DNA of 64,000 bases from Vanilla planifolia (GCA_023846275.1 JAIUJO010000086.1:528436-592435); one strand, 5' to 3'; shown: positions 12,690-25,659, counted from the first letter of the stretch. Program-made: numbers and translations. Notes: generated by a model from the sequence alone, not told the origin.

Positions 12690-13100
12690 ATACAATTATT
12701 AGCTATTTAAGCCTACTTTGCTACCACATCTCCTTTCTTGAATACGACTTAGAATTAAAAAACTTTGCAATGAAATTTATTCATTCTATTTTCTTGAATT
12801 AAGATACAATGAGGGATTGCAATGTGTTTATGCAATAATATGTGGATTGACTAATTGTTTGATTCTATAATGATGTTTATGTAACTCCAAATTACAACAT
12901 TTAAACCAAATAATGTTTCAGTGGCTTCACCTTATATATATTTTTCGATACTTTGTAAATTGAGAGTTCTTTAATAGCTCTACCAAGTATAAGGCATTGG
13001 CTTCTTCTAGTAATCCATTAGAATTTAATTTGGCTAAATCCACTTGTAGGGGAGTCCATTGAACCACTTTTTTATTGTTCAATTGATCTCAAAAAGTCAA
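12690..13100 (-). pseudogene. LINE RNase H domain (copy 1)
   Basis: Minus strand at 13,063-13,005 reads QWTPLQVDLAKLNSNG. Plant LINE and related RNase H domains open with W-x-PP-x-G-x-x-K-(L/V)-N-x-DG. The catalytic D of N-x-DG is S-N here. A possible middle segment (LELHKHHYRIKQLVNPH, near 12,890) corresponds to the helix with L-x-L-A-x-x-x-G and ESDS. Near 12,740 VFKKGDVVAK followed by IANN matches the terminal H-(V/I)-x-R-x-x-N-x-x-ADxLA motif. The family removes element RNA during target-primed reverse transcription. The missing catalytic residues and internal stops mean this copy is dead. Confidence 0.75.
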
Positions 13101-13599
13101 GGAAGCAATGCATATTTTATTATTTGAGGATCTATTAAACATCTTTACATAATTCAATAGCATTTGAAAATTGCACAAGCATTACGTTGAACTCTATCAA
13201 AGAATAGGGAATTTTTGCTTATTGAATTGTCTTGAATTTATAACTTCAAGTTATTTTAGCATACGAGAGATGGTACAACACTATATCTCTTAATAGTAAT
13301 TGAGTTTTGGTGACTATAATTCTACCAATGAGGAAGCATTTAATGAATCATGATGTTGGGTTTGTTTAATGCCAAGATTAATTGAAATTGGGTTCCATAA
13401 GATTCATTTGGGAGTCCCTATATACTCAAAAAAGGCATTTTGTCTATGAATTCGAATACAACTCTCTGAAGTTGTTATCAAAAGGTAATTAGTTATTTAG
13501 GAGTCCCCACATAAGTAGAGAAATTTTGGAAGGTTGACAACTATTCGACATTATTTTTTGTGACTTATGAGCAAGGCAATTAATCACCTCTAAGCTTAT

Positions 13600-14150
13600 C
13601 TTATTCTAAATTGATATCCATTAACTCATGCCATCCTTTCCTATTTTTTTTCCATGTATTGGAAAAAACAAATTAGTGAGAATGATTATGTTTATTTTGT
13701 TTCCAAGTCAGTGAGCATGCTCAAAAACATTTTCTATTAAGGAAATTAAATCTCATGAATCTAAGATAAGTAATATTTGAGGTGTAGACCTTCTAGAAAA
13801 GTTTTACATTATATGCATCATTAAAATCCTTCAATTTCTTAACTAGTAAGCCATACATTTCATAGAGGAAGCTAATCTTGTTATAGCTAGCCAAATGGTG
13901 CTTGCTCTCCAAATCATTATCACCCCAAAGGAAACCATTTATCAGACTTTCTTAAAAATTTATAATATTATTAAAAAGATAAGATGTTAGTTGATTACAA
14001 AATTTTGTTTATTAGAGTACATGACTAACAAGTATTATCTCCCATTGAGAGTAATTTCTTTTTGCATCTTTTGCTAGTCTAGCGTTTGAAGTGAACCTCT
14101 TATTTCTTACTTTTGAATAATGTGCTTTTGAGTTGAGGGATTGTAAGGTA
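13600..14150 (-). pseudogene. LINE region after the RT palm (copy 1)
   Basis: The minus strand near 13,960-13,830 reads LINGFLWGDND, then HHLASYNKISF and LLVKKLKDFNDAYNVKLF. Plant L1-type polyproteins have at this place (I/L)N-x-FLW-x-G, HHLxSWDKIC and GGLGxxxLKDFNxALLxKxxWRL. The agreement is long and collinear, so strand, family and position within the protein are secure. Function of this part is poorly known: it joins the RT to a zinc-finger-like segment and RNase H. Confidence 0.85.
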
Positions 14151-14179
14151 GTATCTTCTCTAAAGGAGGAGCACCCTAT

Positions 14180-15380
14180 CGATGTTCTCTTACTTGTGTT
14201 TCATGTTTTTGCATCTAATAAGGAAGTTCCTTTGTACATTAATCTATAATCTTGTTGTGCCTTAGTGATAAGAGAGGAATAACTTGATATTTTTTATTAA
14301 GCATTTATGACCACTTGAGAAAGAAATAAGGTAATGTACCAAGCACATATGGGACTTTAATTTACAACCACTTTGAGTGGCGTAGTGCTTCACTTTACCT
14401 TGTATATGTACATTGTTCAAACCACTTCTTAATGCTTTAGCTACACTATGGAGAAGAACAGGGATAGAGGGTTACCATGCTTTTATTAATGAGAGCGTTA
14501 GATGGAACCATTTCCTTTTTTTGTTAATAATGACTATCAACTAGATCATAATATAGAATCTCATGATTGGATTAATGAATTAACTACTAAAGTTAAACTT
14601 GTGAAGAAGTTATTTTCCTCACAATATATTATTGAACACAATCTCAAGGTCTAGCTTTATAATAGCGCTATTAGCTTCAATCTTCTCATCTAAATCATTA
14701 GTTTTTTTTATGAAAGTATGATTTCTTATGTAGGTAAGATATTTTTAGTAATTTTCTGTTCCTTAGGAAAGTGGATTGCATCAGGGAGATGATGGTGGGT
14801 AAGAAACACTATAGGCAAATTACTAAAAACTTAGTTTATTTTTGAGAAAATATATTTACAGTTGTCATAAAGTCATTGAAAGTTGTATTACAATTATTCT
14901 TAAGAAAATTAAAAAAATTAGCACTACTGCATTCATTAGGTGATGGGCTACCAATAAGAAAATCATTGATATCATCATAAATTTCGTTTTAAAATATGTA
15001 CCAACAATGTTTGTAAAATAAAACCTGAAACCCATCCAATTTGTAAGAACTTATGAATCCATAAAAAAATAATTTTTTGCATTTTCTCCTTATTAACTAG
15101 CTGAATTATCATCATATTACTTTCTGGTTGGTTTAAGAATCATAAAGCAAACCACCTCTCAATTTTCTTGGTAAGGAATAAAGAGGTTTTAAGCAATCCA
15201 TAACATTCAGCCAACTAAATCCTTCTCTATGACACAACTCCCTCTTGGATCTTTAAGTCTTTATATATTACCCTTCATTTTCTTATTAATAAATATTATG
15301 TGGAAGACATCTGTGTTTTTATACCTATCTTTTATCTCTTATAAATCTAATGCAGTAGCATCCAATACATCATGTAGAAG
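14180..15380 (-). pseudogene. LINE reverse transcriptase (copy 1)
   Basis: Successive minus-strand blocks match plant L1 RT. DRYKNTDVFH near 15,330 corresponds to the pre-palm GDRNTKFFH box. KLDLEIVFNNI near 14,660-14,620 corresponds to KLDxxKAYDRV, with the catalytic D-R eroded. WIMRFYIMI near 14,560 corresponds to WIMxCI. A segment ending PSIPVLLHSVAKAL near 14,430 corresponds to GLRQGDPLSPxLFxLxAEAL. SHMCLVHYLISFSS at 14,350-14,308 corresponds to SHLLFADDTLLF. The catalytic ADD is V-H-Y, so the enzyme is inactive. Several frame changes lie between the blocks. Confidence 0.85.
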
Positions 15381-16130
15381 TTTAACTTGAAGATGTTTTA
15401 GTTCTATTTCAAGTTGGAGCCCTATCAGGATTGATCACTATACTTTTCATTAAGCTTTGTTATCATTGTCATTATGGACATCAATTGGAGTAGACCCTCA
15501 CTTATCACATATTTCTATTTTATTGTATTAGTGCATCAATTATTTGTATCTATAGATAAGTTTGAGTTATTTAAAGAATATTTAAAAACTTTTTAGAGAT
15601 TTTCATCCTTATATTCAGTATAGTCCTTCTCTTCAACCATCTCACATGTTTGTTAATATAAAATTTTCTTGAAAATTTATTTTTAATGGGCTTAAAATTA
15701 TGTCTTGGGTCTTTTTGCTGTCATCCACTTTTGACAGCAATCCTTACCACCACCATCAATGCTGACGCATCAACTCACACTAGCTCTCTTTGATCCCCAT
15801 TAACCCCCAAAGTGGACTTGAAGTGTTAATGCCTCTCTATTAATATTACATGTTGAAATTGGAACCTAAAGTGATGCACTGATTTACTAGTGTGGCATCG
15901 TGCATTTCCCATTATCTCACCTTTAACCATTAGTATTGCCTCAAATGCATGTGCCAGTCTAAGAACAATTTATGGTAATTAATTTTGTAGTGTTGTAAGT
16001 CAATTTTTTTGAAGAATTTAAGGTAATTAAATTTTTTTGGTGGCATTCAGAATTCTAAAATATCCTCTAGAATTCCAAAAAAGTATCCATTAGTATTCCC
16101 ATATTCCTTCTTCACAAATGCCCTGCACTT
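15380..16130 (-). repeat. LTR-like dispersed repeat, copy 2, inside the LINE
   Basis: In minus orientation the segment starts near TGTGAAGAAGGAATATGGG (about 16,125). It runs through an AT-rich part with repeated GAATTC words and a GC-richer core at 15,900-15,700. It ends in a stretch with GGGCTCCAACTTGAAAT near 15,420. This block order mirrors 9,410-10,200 on the plus strand. The LINE linker stops just before it and the LINE RT resumes just after it, which marks it as an insertion. The right boundary is uncertain by some tens of bases. A solo LTR is the simplest reading. Confidence 0.55.
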
Positions 16131-16149
16131 TAGTAACAATGTTAATTTC

Positions 16150-16900
16150 ATCCTATCATTTCTTAGTTCTAACATTGATAACTCATCTTTAACTCTTCAA
16201 GTTTTTTTACCATCTCCACAACAAGTTATTTTTCTTCTTTAATCTTCATAAATGTATGACCAAATTGTGTTTTACTACATTCTTTATGGAGGGCTTTAGC
16301 CTTCTTTAACTTGTAATCTAAGGGCCACCTTCCAAACCTAGCAATTGGAAGACTCAAATACTAAGCAACCATTGAAGAGAATTCTATGCTTTTAGTCAAA
16401 GTGCTTTGGAATCGAAGTTATTTAGATTTAATTGCTAATGGAGAAATGACAAATAATAGGGATTGGTATAATAAGAACTTGTTTATATGTTGTGCCACTA
16501 TGTTAGGATGGCTTTGTGTAAATCTTGATTCAATAGGTTCTTGCCACAAGACATAGAAGACAATTGGCCTCCATCACCAATCAAAAATCCCTCCGAAGAA
16601 TTATTCTATTCATAAAAGAGTTTTTGTCATGCACAAAATGGTAACACATCATTTACGTATCACCATGTCAAGAAAATATTCCTAATTTTCAATTTCTAAC
16701 ATTGTAAGTACATTAAGTGAAACACCTATACCTTTTTTTGGAAATGTTACTTCACAATTGTAAAACTTTAGTCTCCTGTAAAGAATGTCCATTTCTTTAT
16801 TACTTGCAAAGCATTCCATCATCACAATCAACTTAATTTTGTGTAATCTGATGATGTTATTAAGCATCAAGCCACTATAGAACATACTACATCCTTTTTG
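16150..16900 (-). pseudogene. LINE endonuclease and linker (copy 1)
   Basis: The open frame 16,885-16,682 contains KIKLIVMMECFASNKEMD followed by a V-T-F-P-K-K-G-I-G stretch. Plant LINE APE-type endonucleases begin with (V/I)xLxETK and reach a G-R-S-GG(L/I) box about 30 residues later; the catalytic E survives in MME. After a degraded interval, 16,320-16,250 reads LKKAKALHKECSKTQFGHTF and then LEELKMSYQ. This is the helical linker that family members show as KLKxLKxxLKxWNKEVFGNI. Together these place the N-terminal half of ORF2 here. The central GDFNEI box was not found. Confidence 0.7.
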
Positions 16901-17379
16901 TTAGAAGTGGGACATTATTAATTACAATCTACAATGTTTAGTGACTTTTCTTATTGACTTGTTACTATTAACTGCTGCAAAGTTGCTTGAGTCTATTCTA
17001 AAGAGCTTAAGAGTTTTTGCTTTTTCTTAGGGACTTTGTTATACTATTTGAGGGATTAAATGTCTACATGATGTTTAAGCTACATGTCCTTCCTAAGTTC
17101 CAAATTAGATTGATGTTTTTGCTTTTACTTTACAATTGGTAATTGAAATTGATCATGCATTCATTAAGTAGATTATTCATAGTGGAATTATGTTTTTTTT
17201 ATTCTATTGATGTTGTGTGATGTAGTGGGGTGTTGATATTGTTTTCCACATTGATGACTACAAAACATTTAAGTTTTACATTGCTTATTACTTTGCTAAT
17301 TGGAATTATCTCATCTTCTTCATTTCTTACATATAAGGCTTTAGAATTTTTTGCTTGCTTGCACTGGACCATTTAGAAT

Positions 17380-17900
17380 CCTTCCTTATAGTTGCTTTAA
17401 TAATATTTGGGAAAGTTTTCATTACTTCAAGTTTTTCAAAAATCCATTATTGCACCCAATCTTTCTCGAGATTCTAATATATCAAGGAAGACTTTTAGCA
17501 AGTTTGGCAAAAATGAAGACTATAGCCCCATGGGGGCTTGTTCAGTCTATTATTATAGCATTACCTTTAATTATTTGCTAACTATTAACATGATTGAGAA
17601 TAGTGGCAATTTGTTGACCAAGAGTATCGCAAGGTGCTCGTATGAGATCCACACTTGAGCTTACAAAGGTTTAGTATTGAATAGAAACTTTGGAACCATT
17701 TGAGGACCCCCATTTGAAAGACAACAGTTATCAAAATAGTGTACATCAAACATCTAATATTTTCCAACTCTAGCAAAAATCTTAGGAGCTCATGTTTACA
17801 TCTTTGTGATAGATTAAAAGAGCACATTGTTTTGAATTCGTATTATATGAAATTCCTTCTTATGTCATCCAATTAAAAATGGTGCCTATTAGAGTAAGTT
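17380..17900 (-). pseudogene. Possible LINE ORF1 (DUF4283-like) remnant
   Basis: The minus strand between about 17,730 and 17,480 gives, in shifting frames, a GGP box, then KPL-stop-AQVWI, and further on FAKLAKSLPRYIRI. Plant LINE ORF1 proteins carry GGPW, PVWVxLPxLPLxxW and (F/Y)A(R/K)VCVEIDxxKPLP in this order. The spacing is right and the place, just upstream of the endonuclease, fits, but identities are few. ORF1 is the RNA-binding, gag-like protein of the element. Other frames here, including plus 17,351-17,658, are not convincing. Confidence 0.35.
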
Positions 17901-19659
17901 TGAAGGGAGCAAACTTTTAGAGGCATCTTCATCAAACATGATCATTTGTTTACACTTTAAAAAAGAGATTAGCACTATCATGATTAGTGAGGATAAAAAA
18001 CTTTCCCATATTCAATATAAAAGAAAGACCATGAGACTAATGCACATATGAGATATATGCAGTAAGGGGGAGGAGCATACTTACAAAAAGTGTTCATAGA
18101 ATCTTGCTGGAAGTGTGATCATGCTAATGCAAACTTAAAAAATGCTATCACCTCACTACCACTCTGATGTTTTTTTGTGAAGTTCTTTTGAAACTTTTAT
18201 GAGAATGCACCTTTTTATGTTTTTAACAATCAAGAATGCCTAAAATAATGAAATTAATTCTTTTGAATGAATAATTTCAAATTTTATTAAATAAAATATT
18301 TTGCTCAAAATTATTCTTTTTCTTTGATTATTGTTTAATCGTGCCACATGTCCTCCATGTAACTAACTCTCATCTCAAATATCAGCTTGTTTTGCTTATG
18401 CTTTATTAAGTTCCTTCCTTTTAATTTACTCAATTTAGTTCATTTATGTTTTGAATATTCATCTAAAGCAAAAGAGCTCTTTTCATTATGTCAAGAGTAG
18501 TTCAACAAGAGAATGGGTGAATTATTAGAAAATGAATATCTGTTTCTTACAAAAATATTTTATGAAAATGTTTGAAAAAAATTGTAATAAGGTTAAAAAA
18601 ATATCTAGAAGTAATTTTGTAAAAATTTTAATTTTCAATTAAAATAATGTTAATGTTTATTTAATAATAAATTTTTAATGAAATTGTGTAAAAAGAAGTT
18701 TAACAAAAATTTTAAAGTGCACTTAGGCCTTGCTTAAGTTATTGAACTTAAAATGAAACCTACATCTACTCTTAGAAGAAACAAGGCATAAAAAATAATC
18801 TATATAAGACTTTTGTTGAAAAATGGGTATGGCAAACTCTCACAATAATTAAATAGAAAAACATAGGCTACAAAGGCCTTATAATGAAGCAAGATTTGTA
18901 AGAAGAGGAAAGAAAAGTGGCAAATTCCTATGCTTGGCTAATGCTCAACAAGACACAAGTATTTTAATTTAATCAAATAGAAAAAAAAAACAAAACGAGA
19001 GCTTTGTTCTTTTGTGAAGGAATGTCGATATGGTGAAGAAGGACACAACATATAAAGGCAACAATGAACTCCAACAATTAATGGCTTCAGCAACATTACT
19101 TAAAATGTTTCTTTTGGATGTTGTAAAGATTTCATCAATTTATTTTTGTCAATAATTACCCAATTTACAAATATTTCCTAATGGCTAAAAGTATTTAACA
19201 AAATAAGGATTTGAAGTTTTAAAAAATAGAAGTTGTTTAATTAAAAAACTTAACATTATTTAAATAAAATTTATAACAAATAGTAAATATTGATCAAAAT
19301 AGCCGATGCATAGGAGCGACATGATTAAAATAATTTTGGAACATTTGATTGTGAAAATTGCACAAATGGCCAATTGAGAATAAACTAAAATAGTTTAGTG
19401 ATTTGGATTTCATATAAATGGCTAATTCAAAAATATTAAATAATTACTAGATTTAATTTTACTTGAAAGTTAAATGTGGGCCATGCAATCATTTAATGGA
19501 GAGATTACACAGTTAGTAGAATTATTACTTAAAAAGGAAATTGTGGCCATCATCATTCGATGATATAATTAGATGATTTGATAGCTCACATCACTATAGT
19601 AATTTAAACATTAGCTATGAGGAAAAAGCTTTCAATTTTAGTCCCAAATGGTGTATCTA

Positions 19660-19900
19660 CTCTTTTTTTCTCCTTATAAAAGACCTTAATTGCTTCAATA
19701 GTTTGATTTCACGATTAGTGTTTTTAAGTTTATTCATGACTTAGTCACTACACCACCAATAACATTTTTAATTAAGTTATGGTTGCAGTCAATAGTGCCT
19801 TGATCCAAGATACTTCTAACGATGTTCAGGAGTGATGCCTCGATCTAATTATTGAAGGGAACGTGTTCGACATTAATGCTCCATGCCTAAAAAATGTTAT
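19660..19900 (+). promoter_or_regulatory. Candidate TATA box with downstream GC-richer segment, possibly LTR-derived
   Basis: A TATAAAAG box at about 19,674 is preceded by a C/T tract and followed, about 100 bp on, by a GC-richer segment (19,780-19,890). This layout is seen in U3-R-U5 of plant LTRs. No matching second LTR was recognised, so this is only a candidate. Confidence 0.25.
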
Positions 19901-20648
19901 ATAGGTTTAGATTAGTTATTTTTAGTATAATTAGTTTTTTAAATTCAATTAATTATTAGAGAAAGAAAAATGGAAAAAGTTAAGAAAAATGATTCTTAAG
20001 ATGAACATGATATTATTATCAAAGATACTAGAAATTAAAAATATTTTTTATGTTGATTAATGTAAATTCAAATTTAATTTTTATAGCATGCATAGATGAT
20101 TTAAATTAAGATAACATTCTAAACAAAAAAATTAAAGTACATAAAAGTTTCTTCAAAATAATTATTTTGGTGGCCTCTTATTCCAACTAATAAGATTTTC
20201 ATGAGATTTGATATTTATAGCTCTTGTTTTTTAACATCTTCTATGAAGAAACTCGTTAGCTATCTAAAATTAAAAAATTTACTTAACCATGTTCATTAAC
20301 ATTTTTTTGGTTTGTTGCTATCAAAGAAAACATCACGGTTTGGAGTCAACATCATAAAATCAATCTTGTAGAACTTCTTTACATCTTTTTGAAGATCTGC
20401 TTCATCACTTATCTAAGCAAAATATATCCAAGCTTTATGATTATGTCAAAACCTCACATAATTAGGTTACTATCATAAAAGTATCTTTGATGATCAATGA
20501 TGCCATCAAGATAACAAAATTCACCATTTTATAATATAGCAAAAATAAACCTTTAAAAGTAAAATAAACTTCCAATATTTATATTGAATTGATCATATAA
20601 CAACAATTTCTAATAAAAAAGTTCCAATTACATACACATAGATACATG

Positions 20649-20663
20649 CACACACACACACAC
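20649..20663. repeat. (CA)n microsatellite
   Basis: A short run of CA dinucleotides lies within a longer CA-rich tract (20,640-20,680) that also includes ATGCACA words. Confidence 0.85.
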
Positions 20664-23483
20664 ATGCACACAAAAGCACATAATTTTCCATAACCTAACT
20701 CTCAAATTATCTTACATTACCAAACCTAATATATTTTTCAAAAAAACCACATGTGCAACAAAATTATAAAGAATCATATTATCATTTTGTACTTGTAGGT
20801 TCCATGAAAATTATTATCATGCTATGAATACAATAATTTTTGTCCTCCACATGATGAAAAGTTGAATAAAATAGCTACAAAATCAATAAAACCTGTCAAT
20901 TCTAATATAATGTAAGGAAATATCATGAATAATTACCAAAGTCTGACAAAAAAAATTAGTGGCGACAAGGTCTAATATGATAATCAAATACAATCCTATA
21001 TCTAAATAAATTGAATTGACGAGAAATAAGTATAAAATCTATTACTTTTGATGTTGAAATAAATGGCATAAATTATTTAACAAATTCACTAACAATGATA
21101 ATATCTACCATGACTCTTACAAAAGTTTCAACAACATGATCTTGTAATAAAAGGGATAGCTAAGTGGCTTAACAAGGAAACTTTGGCCATACTATAAAAC
21201 TATTATGCACTAATTTGAGTTATGAATGTGACAATAAAATAAATCTCAATGAGTTAACAACATCTGTTTATATTAAGCAAAAGGATATCATCTTCTAGTA
21301 TCTAATTCAATATGCATTTCTTTACACTATGACTAACCAGATACTTAGCATCTGCTTCCTAATATAATAAATTTTTTATACAAAAAAAGCATGACAAGAC
21401 CTACCATATTATTCGAATAATGTAACCAACATTTGACATGGTAATGATATTCACATGGGCATCGATATAAGATTCTAAGACTCTTGAAGAACCATAGATA
21501 GTCCCCAATATAACAAAGCACACCATGGCATTTCTTATGGAACAAAATATGCAAATGTTTGCTTCTAAAACTCTTTATATAATGGCTTCCTACAAATTGT
21601 AAAGGTTCATATCATGGAATTTGACACTCCAATTATACGCTTAACAACTAAAATTTAATTAACACCAACCAAGGATATGGGTTTCCTAAAATCTCTATCC
21701 TATAGTGAGTGTTAATAATTTAGAGTCTATTATTTCTAAATGAGTTAGGGTTCCCAATAAATCATAATTCAACTATATAGAAGTTTTTAGCACAATTTTC
21801 TTATTTTTAATATTGCCCTCATTTTTTTTTGGAACTTTATTATCTAAGCTAACCATAGAGCTCATAATGGCTTAGCTTTGACCTTTAGGTTATAAATTTA
21901 ATATATGCTAGTACAACAAAGTCTTGATTCACACAAGTATCACTATGGCCCATATGATCCCAAAGTAAACTATACTCATTATAGAAATAATAAGGCATCA
22001 GTAAATCCTAGACATACTGTTCACATCACTATCAAGAGTGCCATGACATGACTTAAGAGCCTAAATAGAATTACTTGGTGTCTTACCCAAATAACTGTTT
22101 AATCTAAGGTATAAATAACATCTGTCTTATATTACTTGCTTGGGCAAGCCTAGCACAACCTTATGTCTTGTTCTAGTCTCTTCCACATTTTAGGAAGGTC
22201 TTGGCAAAGAGCCAAGCTAACTAAATCTTAATTTTGATAATGAATGAAGGTTCACAAATGGTATTTCATGAGCTTGCCATAACAACCGTTTGGCATAGCT
22301 TCCATTACTATTGATTTTTTCTATGCCTTTGAACGTGATTCTAAGGCTACACTTAACTTAAATGTTCATATCCAAACACCTTAAAGTTACAATTTGACTG
22401 TGCTAAAGTTTATGAATTATCAATAAAACCTTTACCATAAAGTCTATCCATTACCTTAGTAGTTTTAGCTTAACAAAACCCTTTAGTTGCTAATCATATC
22501 CTTATTTAACCTAGCTCTCTTCTAAGGCCTTAAACTGACCCCTCTAAGGCTTTCTAACTAGTAACCAAGAATCACATGCACGTGAAAATCTATTTTGGTA
22601 ATTAGTGACATGTAATAAGAAAACAAGGCCATTATGTTTAGGTGTTGAGGGCTATATTCAATAAAATCTTGTTCTTCATGCTTTTTCATTTTTTTAACAA
22701 TTATAATGAAAATATGTGCTTAATTCATAAATGCTTTGACAACAAACATAGATTTCCAACAAAGCCTAAAATTTAGCATGATTTTCACTTATTTTATATG
22801 GTGATGTCTACTTTAAGAAATGCTTTACATCAAAAAATTGCTATTTTAATATCATATTCCATATTTATCTATAACTAAAGCAAAACATGTAATATGTTAT
22901 CATGTAATTTTCTTTGCATCAAAAAGAAAAAATTTAATATGAAATTTGTATAGCTAAACTAAAAACATTGCATAAGAAAAAGTGAAAATTGAACCATTCA
23001 TTTGATAAATAAATCTCCTTTAGCTTAGAGAAGAAGGAATTTTGTCCTTCTTAAACACATTTCATGAAAAAAATGACTACTTATTCCCATAATATATTTC
23101 CAAGGTTCCATGGATATTTTCACAAAGCAATTCCTTTTTATCTTGGCTTAGATATTAGCTAAAATTATTACATAAACTCAAGTTTTATCCTAACTTGGAA
23201 AGTTGTGTAGATGAGTTCTCTTTTGTAAGATATTTTCTTTCTTGAAAGCTTTAACCCTCCTTCTTCCTCATATTTTACCTCATCTTTTTTACTTGTTATT
23301 CTCTAAATTAGCCCCTCCAAGTTCCCCTTTTATCATTAAGTTTACTTAAATTAAAAGCATACTTAAAGGCTTATGCAACCATAGCCACACCACCTTAACT
23401 AAGAATTTACTTTATGATATAATATTTTTTTATTGGATATGGCACCATTCACTATTTTAAATTAACCCACTTCTAATTACACA

Positions 23484-23575
23484 TTTTTGTGTCTTCTATA
23501 TGAAGCTCCTTAAATTTAAGAATCTATCTACCCTTTTTTGTCTTCTATATGAAGCTCCTTAAATTTAAAAATCCA
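23484..23575 (+). repeat. Two-copy tandem duplication, 49-bp period
   Basis: The block TCTTCTATATGAAGCTCCTT with following AAATTTAA occurs at 23,492 and again at 23,541. About 34 matched bases are nearly identical, which marks a recent local duplication in otherwise diverged DNA. Confidence 0.85.
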
Positions 23576-25659
23576 TGTAAGATATGATAATAGATTATTG
23601 TTTCTTTGATATTCATCATTTGTTCTGATATTCCTAAATGCATCATATCCAAAAGTTTTTTTGATCCTTCGATATTTAACACAAACCCCTAATATTTAAG
23701 AATCTTATCCATATTTTATCAAGCATTCATAGTACGATAGAAATAAGGATGAGAGAAAAGTTAATAATATAAATAAACATGTAAGCTCTTCTTTAAGCAA
23801 TAAGCCTAATCGAGATTCATGTGTTACAACTCAAGTCTTGCAATTCTACAATGCTTCGTATTTTAGAATTTAGATTTTAAAAATCTTTGTTATACACTAT
23901 AATAATAGGAATTTTTTATGTTAAAATGTATACCTTAATTACTAAATAATTTTGTCATAATAAGAACAATAAAAATACCAAAAACTAAACTATATAACTA
24001 ATTTATTTAAAATAAAAAATGTTATACTGTTTTGACATAACAACATGTAAACAAGTATTGTATGCATCAAAAAAGAGGATTCTAAGCTCATCGTTAATAA
24101 AACTTTTAAAAGATTTGAAAAATTATTCTCACCATTGCAATTACATTCGTTGGTTTTAGGATAACTAAACATTAATAAATTGTCCTAAATAATTTTTAGT
24201 TATAGTACTCAATATTGATTTGTGGTAACCAATTCGATTTCGATCTTAGCTTCGCATGGTCATAGATAAGTAATCACCTTTGCATGCAATTTCAAACTCT
24301 TTTAAGTTATTTTCTTCCTTTATTTATTTGTGATATATATTAATCATAAATTATTCTTAGTTAACAAAATAAAAAATTATTTATAATTTTTAAATATTTT
24401 ATATAATTTAATATTTCTTATAACTGTGACTTATATTTTTTATGACTTTTACAATTAATTTATTTCGTAATGTCTGTTACATTCCTTTTCTGTTCATCAA
24501 ACTTTTTTAATGGATTATTTTATAAAATAAACCTTGATGCAAAATTTAATTGAACAATATTTTGTTCATTCTTTAAATTTTTACTTTTTAAAATTTTTTC
24601 TTTAGATTTTTTATATATTTACTAGTTTAGTTTTCACTAATTTTGAAGGTTATGATAATTTTGTTTGGATATGTGATATATTTTATGAACATTTCCAATT
24701 TCCAATAATCTTTATTTGTTATTCGTCATTTATGAAATACATTTTTGCTTAAAATCCTTTTAAAATTTTATGTTAATTTGAATGTTTCTTTCTTACTTTT
24801 AATTTTCACTCTTACATTATCTATATCGAAAAACTTTCAAAGCTCACATTACCACAAAAGGGCATTTTTATTTTTATGATGTTACTTATAAAATAAGAAA
24901 TATTTTAATTACCTTAAATATTTTTGGTATTTTACATTTGACATTTATTATATTGTAATTATGAAAATAACTTTATTTTTGAATTTATATTGTATACATT
25001 AGGTAATTAAATGTTTAATTTCTTTTATATAAAGAAATTATTAAAAAGTGAGAAATAAATAATAAATATATAGCATAAATAAAAAAATATGAAAATGGAA
25101 GGAAAAAAGTAAATCATATACATGATTTCACATTTAAGATATTTAACTTTGTTTGTATAGTATGCCATTAAAACATTTGATTATACAAAATCAACTTGAG
25201 AAATATCTGAAGGTAACTCGCAAAAAATTTATAATATAAAAACAACATGTCTTACTCGAAAACATTGATCTTAAAAGTATATAAACATATTCCATTCTTA
25301 AATTACTTGTGCATTAAAACATATTTTAAAACATAATAAAACAAAAACATTTTTAATTTTAAATATTTCAAATATTGAAATCAATGTCCAAAAAATTATA
25401 ATAATACTTTATCTAATATTACAATCTCAAAAAAAACTTGCAAGTACTAAAACATTTATAATTACAACAACCCTTAAAATAATGAAAATTAAAGTTTTTT
25501 TAATATTTATGTAACTTTTCATTATAGGATCACTTTTAAAGTCTTAATTTAACAATTATTATAATATAGTGAATGTATTTTCAACATATAAAGTGTAATA
25601 AATTTGACAGGTAAAGGTTCAAAATATTAATGTTTTTTAAACAATAACATTTATTAATA

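Larger units (their letters stand above)
12680..17950 (-). mobile_element. Degenerate plant L1-type LINE, copy 1
   Basis: On the minus strand the domains of a plant non-LTR retrotransposon follow in correct order: possible ORF1 (17,900-17,380), endonuclease start (16,885-16,680), endonuclease-RT linker (16,330-16,150), reverse transcriptase (15,380-14,180), thumb and downstream region (14,150-13,600), RNase H (13,090-12,690). An LTR-like repeat at 15,380-16,130 interrupts it between linker and RT. Without that insert the element is about 4.5 kb, close to full length for the group. Stops and shifts are frequent throughout. No poly(A) tail or target-site duplication was identified. Confidence 0.85.
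17950..24300. other. Unassigned stretch without recognisable genes
   Basis: No protein domain could be read on either strand. Local items are a TATA-like box at about 19,670, a CA microsatellite at 20,649-20,663 and a 49-bp duplication at 23,484-23,575. The open frame minus 21,554-21,345 is cysteine- and histidine-rich by chance composition and does not resemble a known finger. Base composition is intermediate, suggesting old transposon sequence rather than the extreme belt that follows. Confidence 0.4.

Noticed and set aside
17351-17658. Two overlapping plus-strand frames of 76 and 83 codons
   Set aside because: They lie opposite the possible LINE ORF1 on the minus strand and show no domain.
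21345-21554. Cysteine- and histidine-rich minus-strand frame that could suggest a zinc finger
   Set aside because: Spacing of Cys and His fits no known finger, and the frame has no conserved context.
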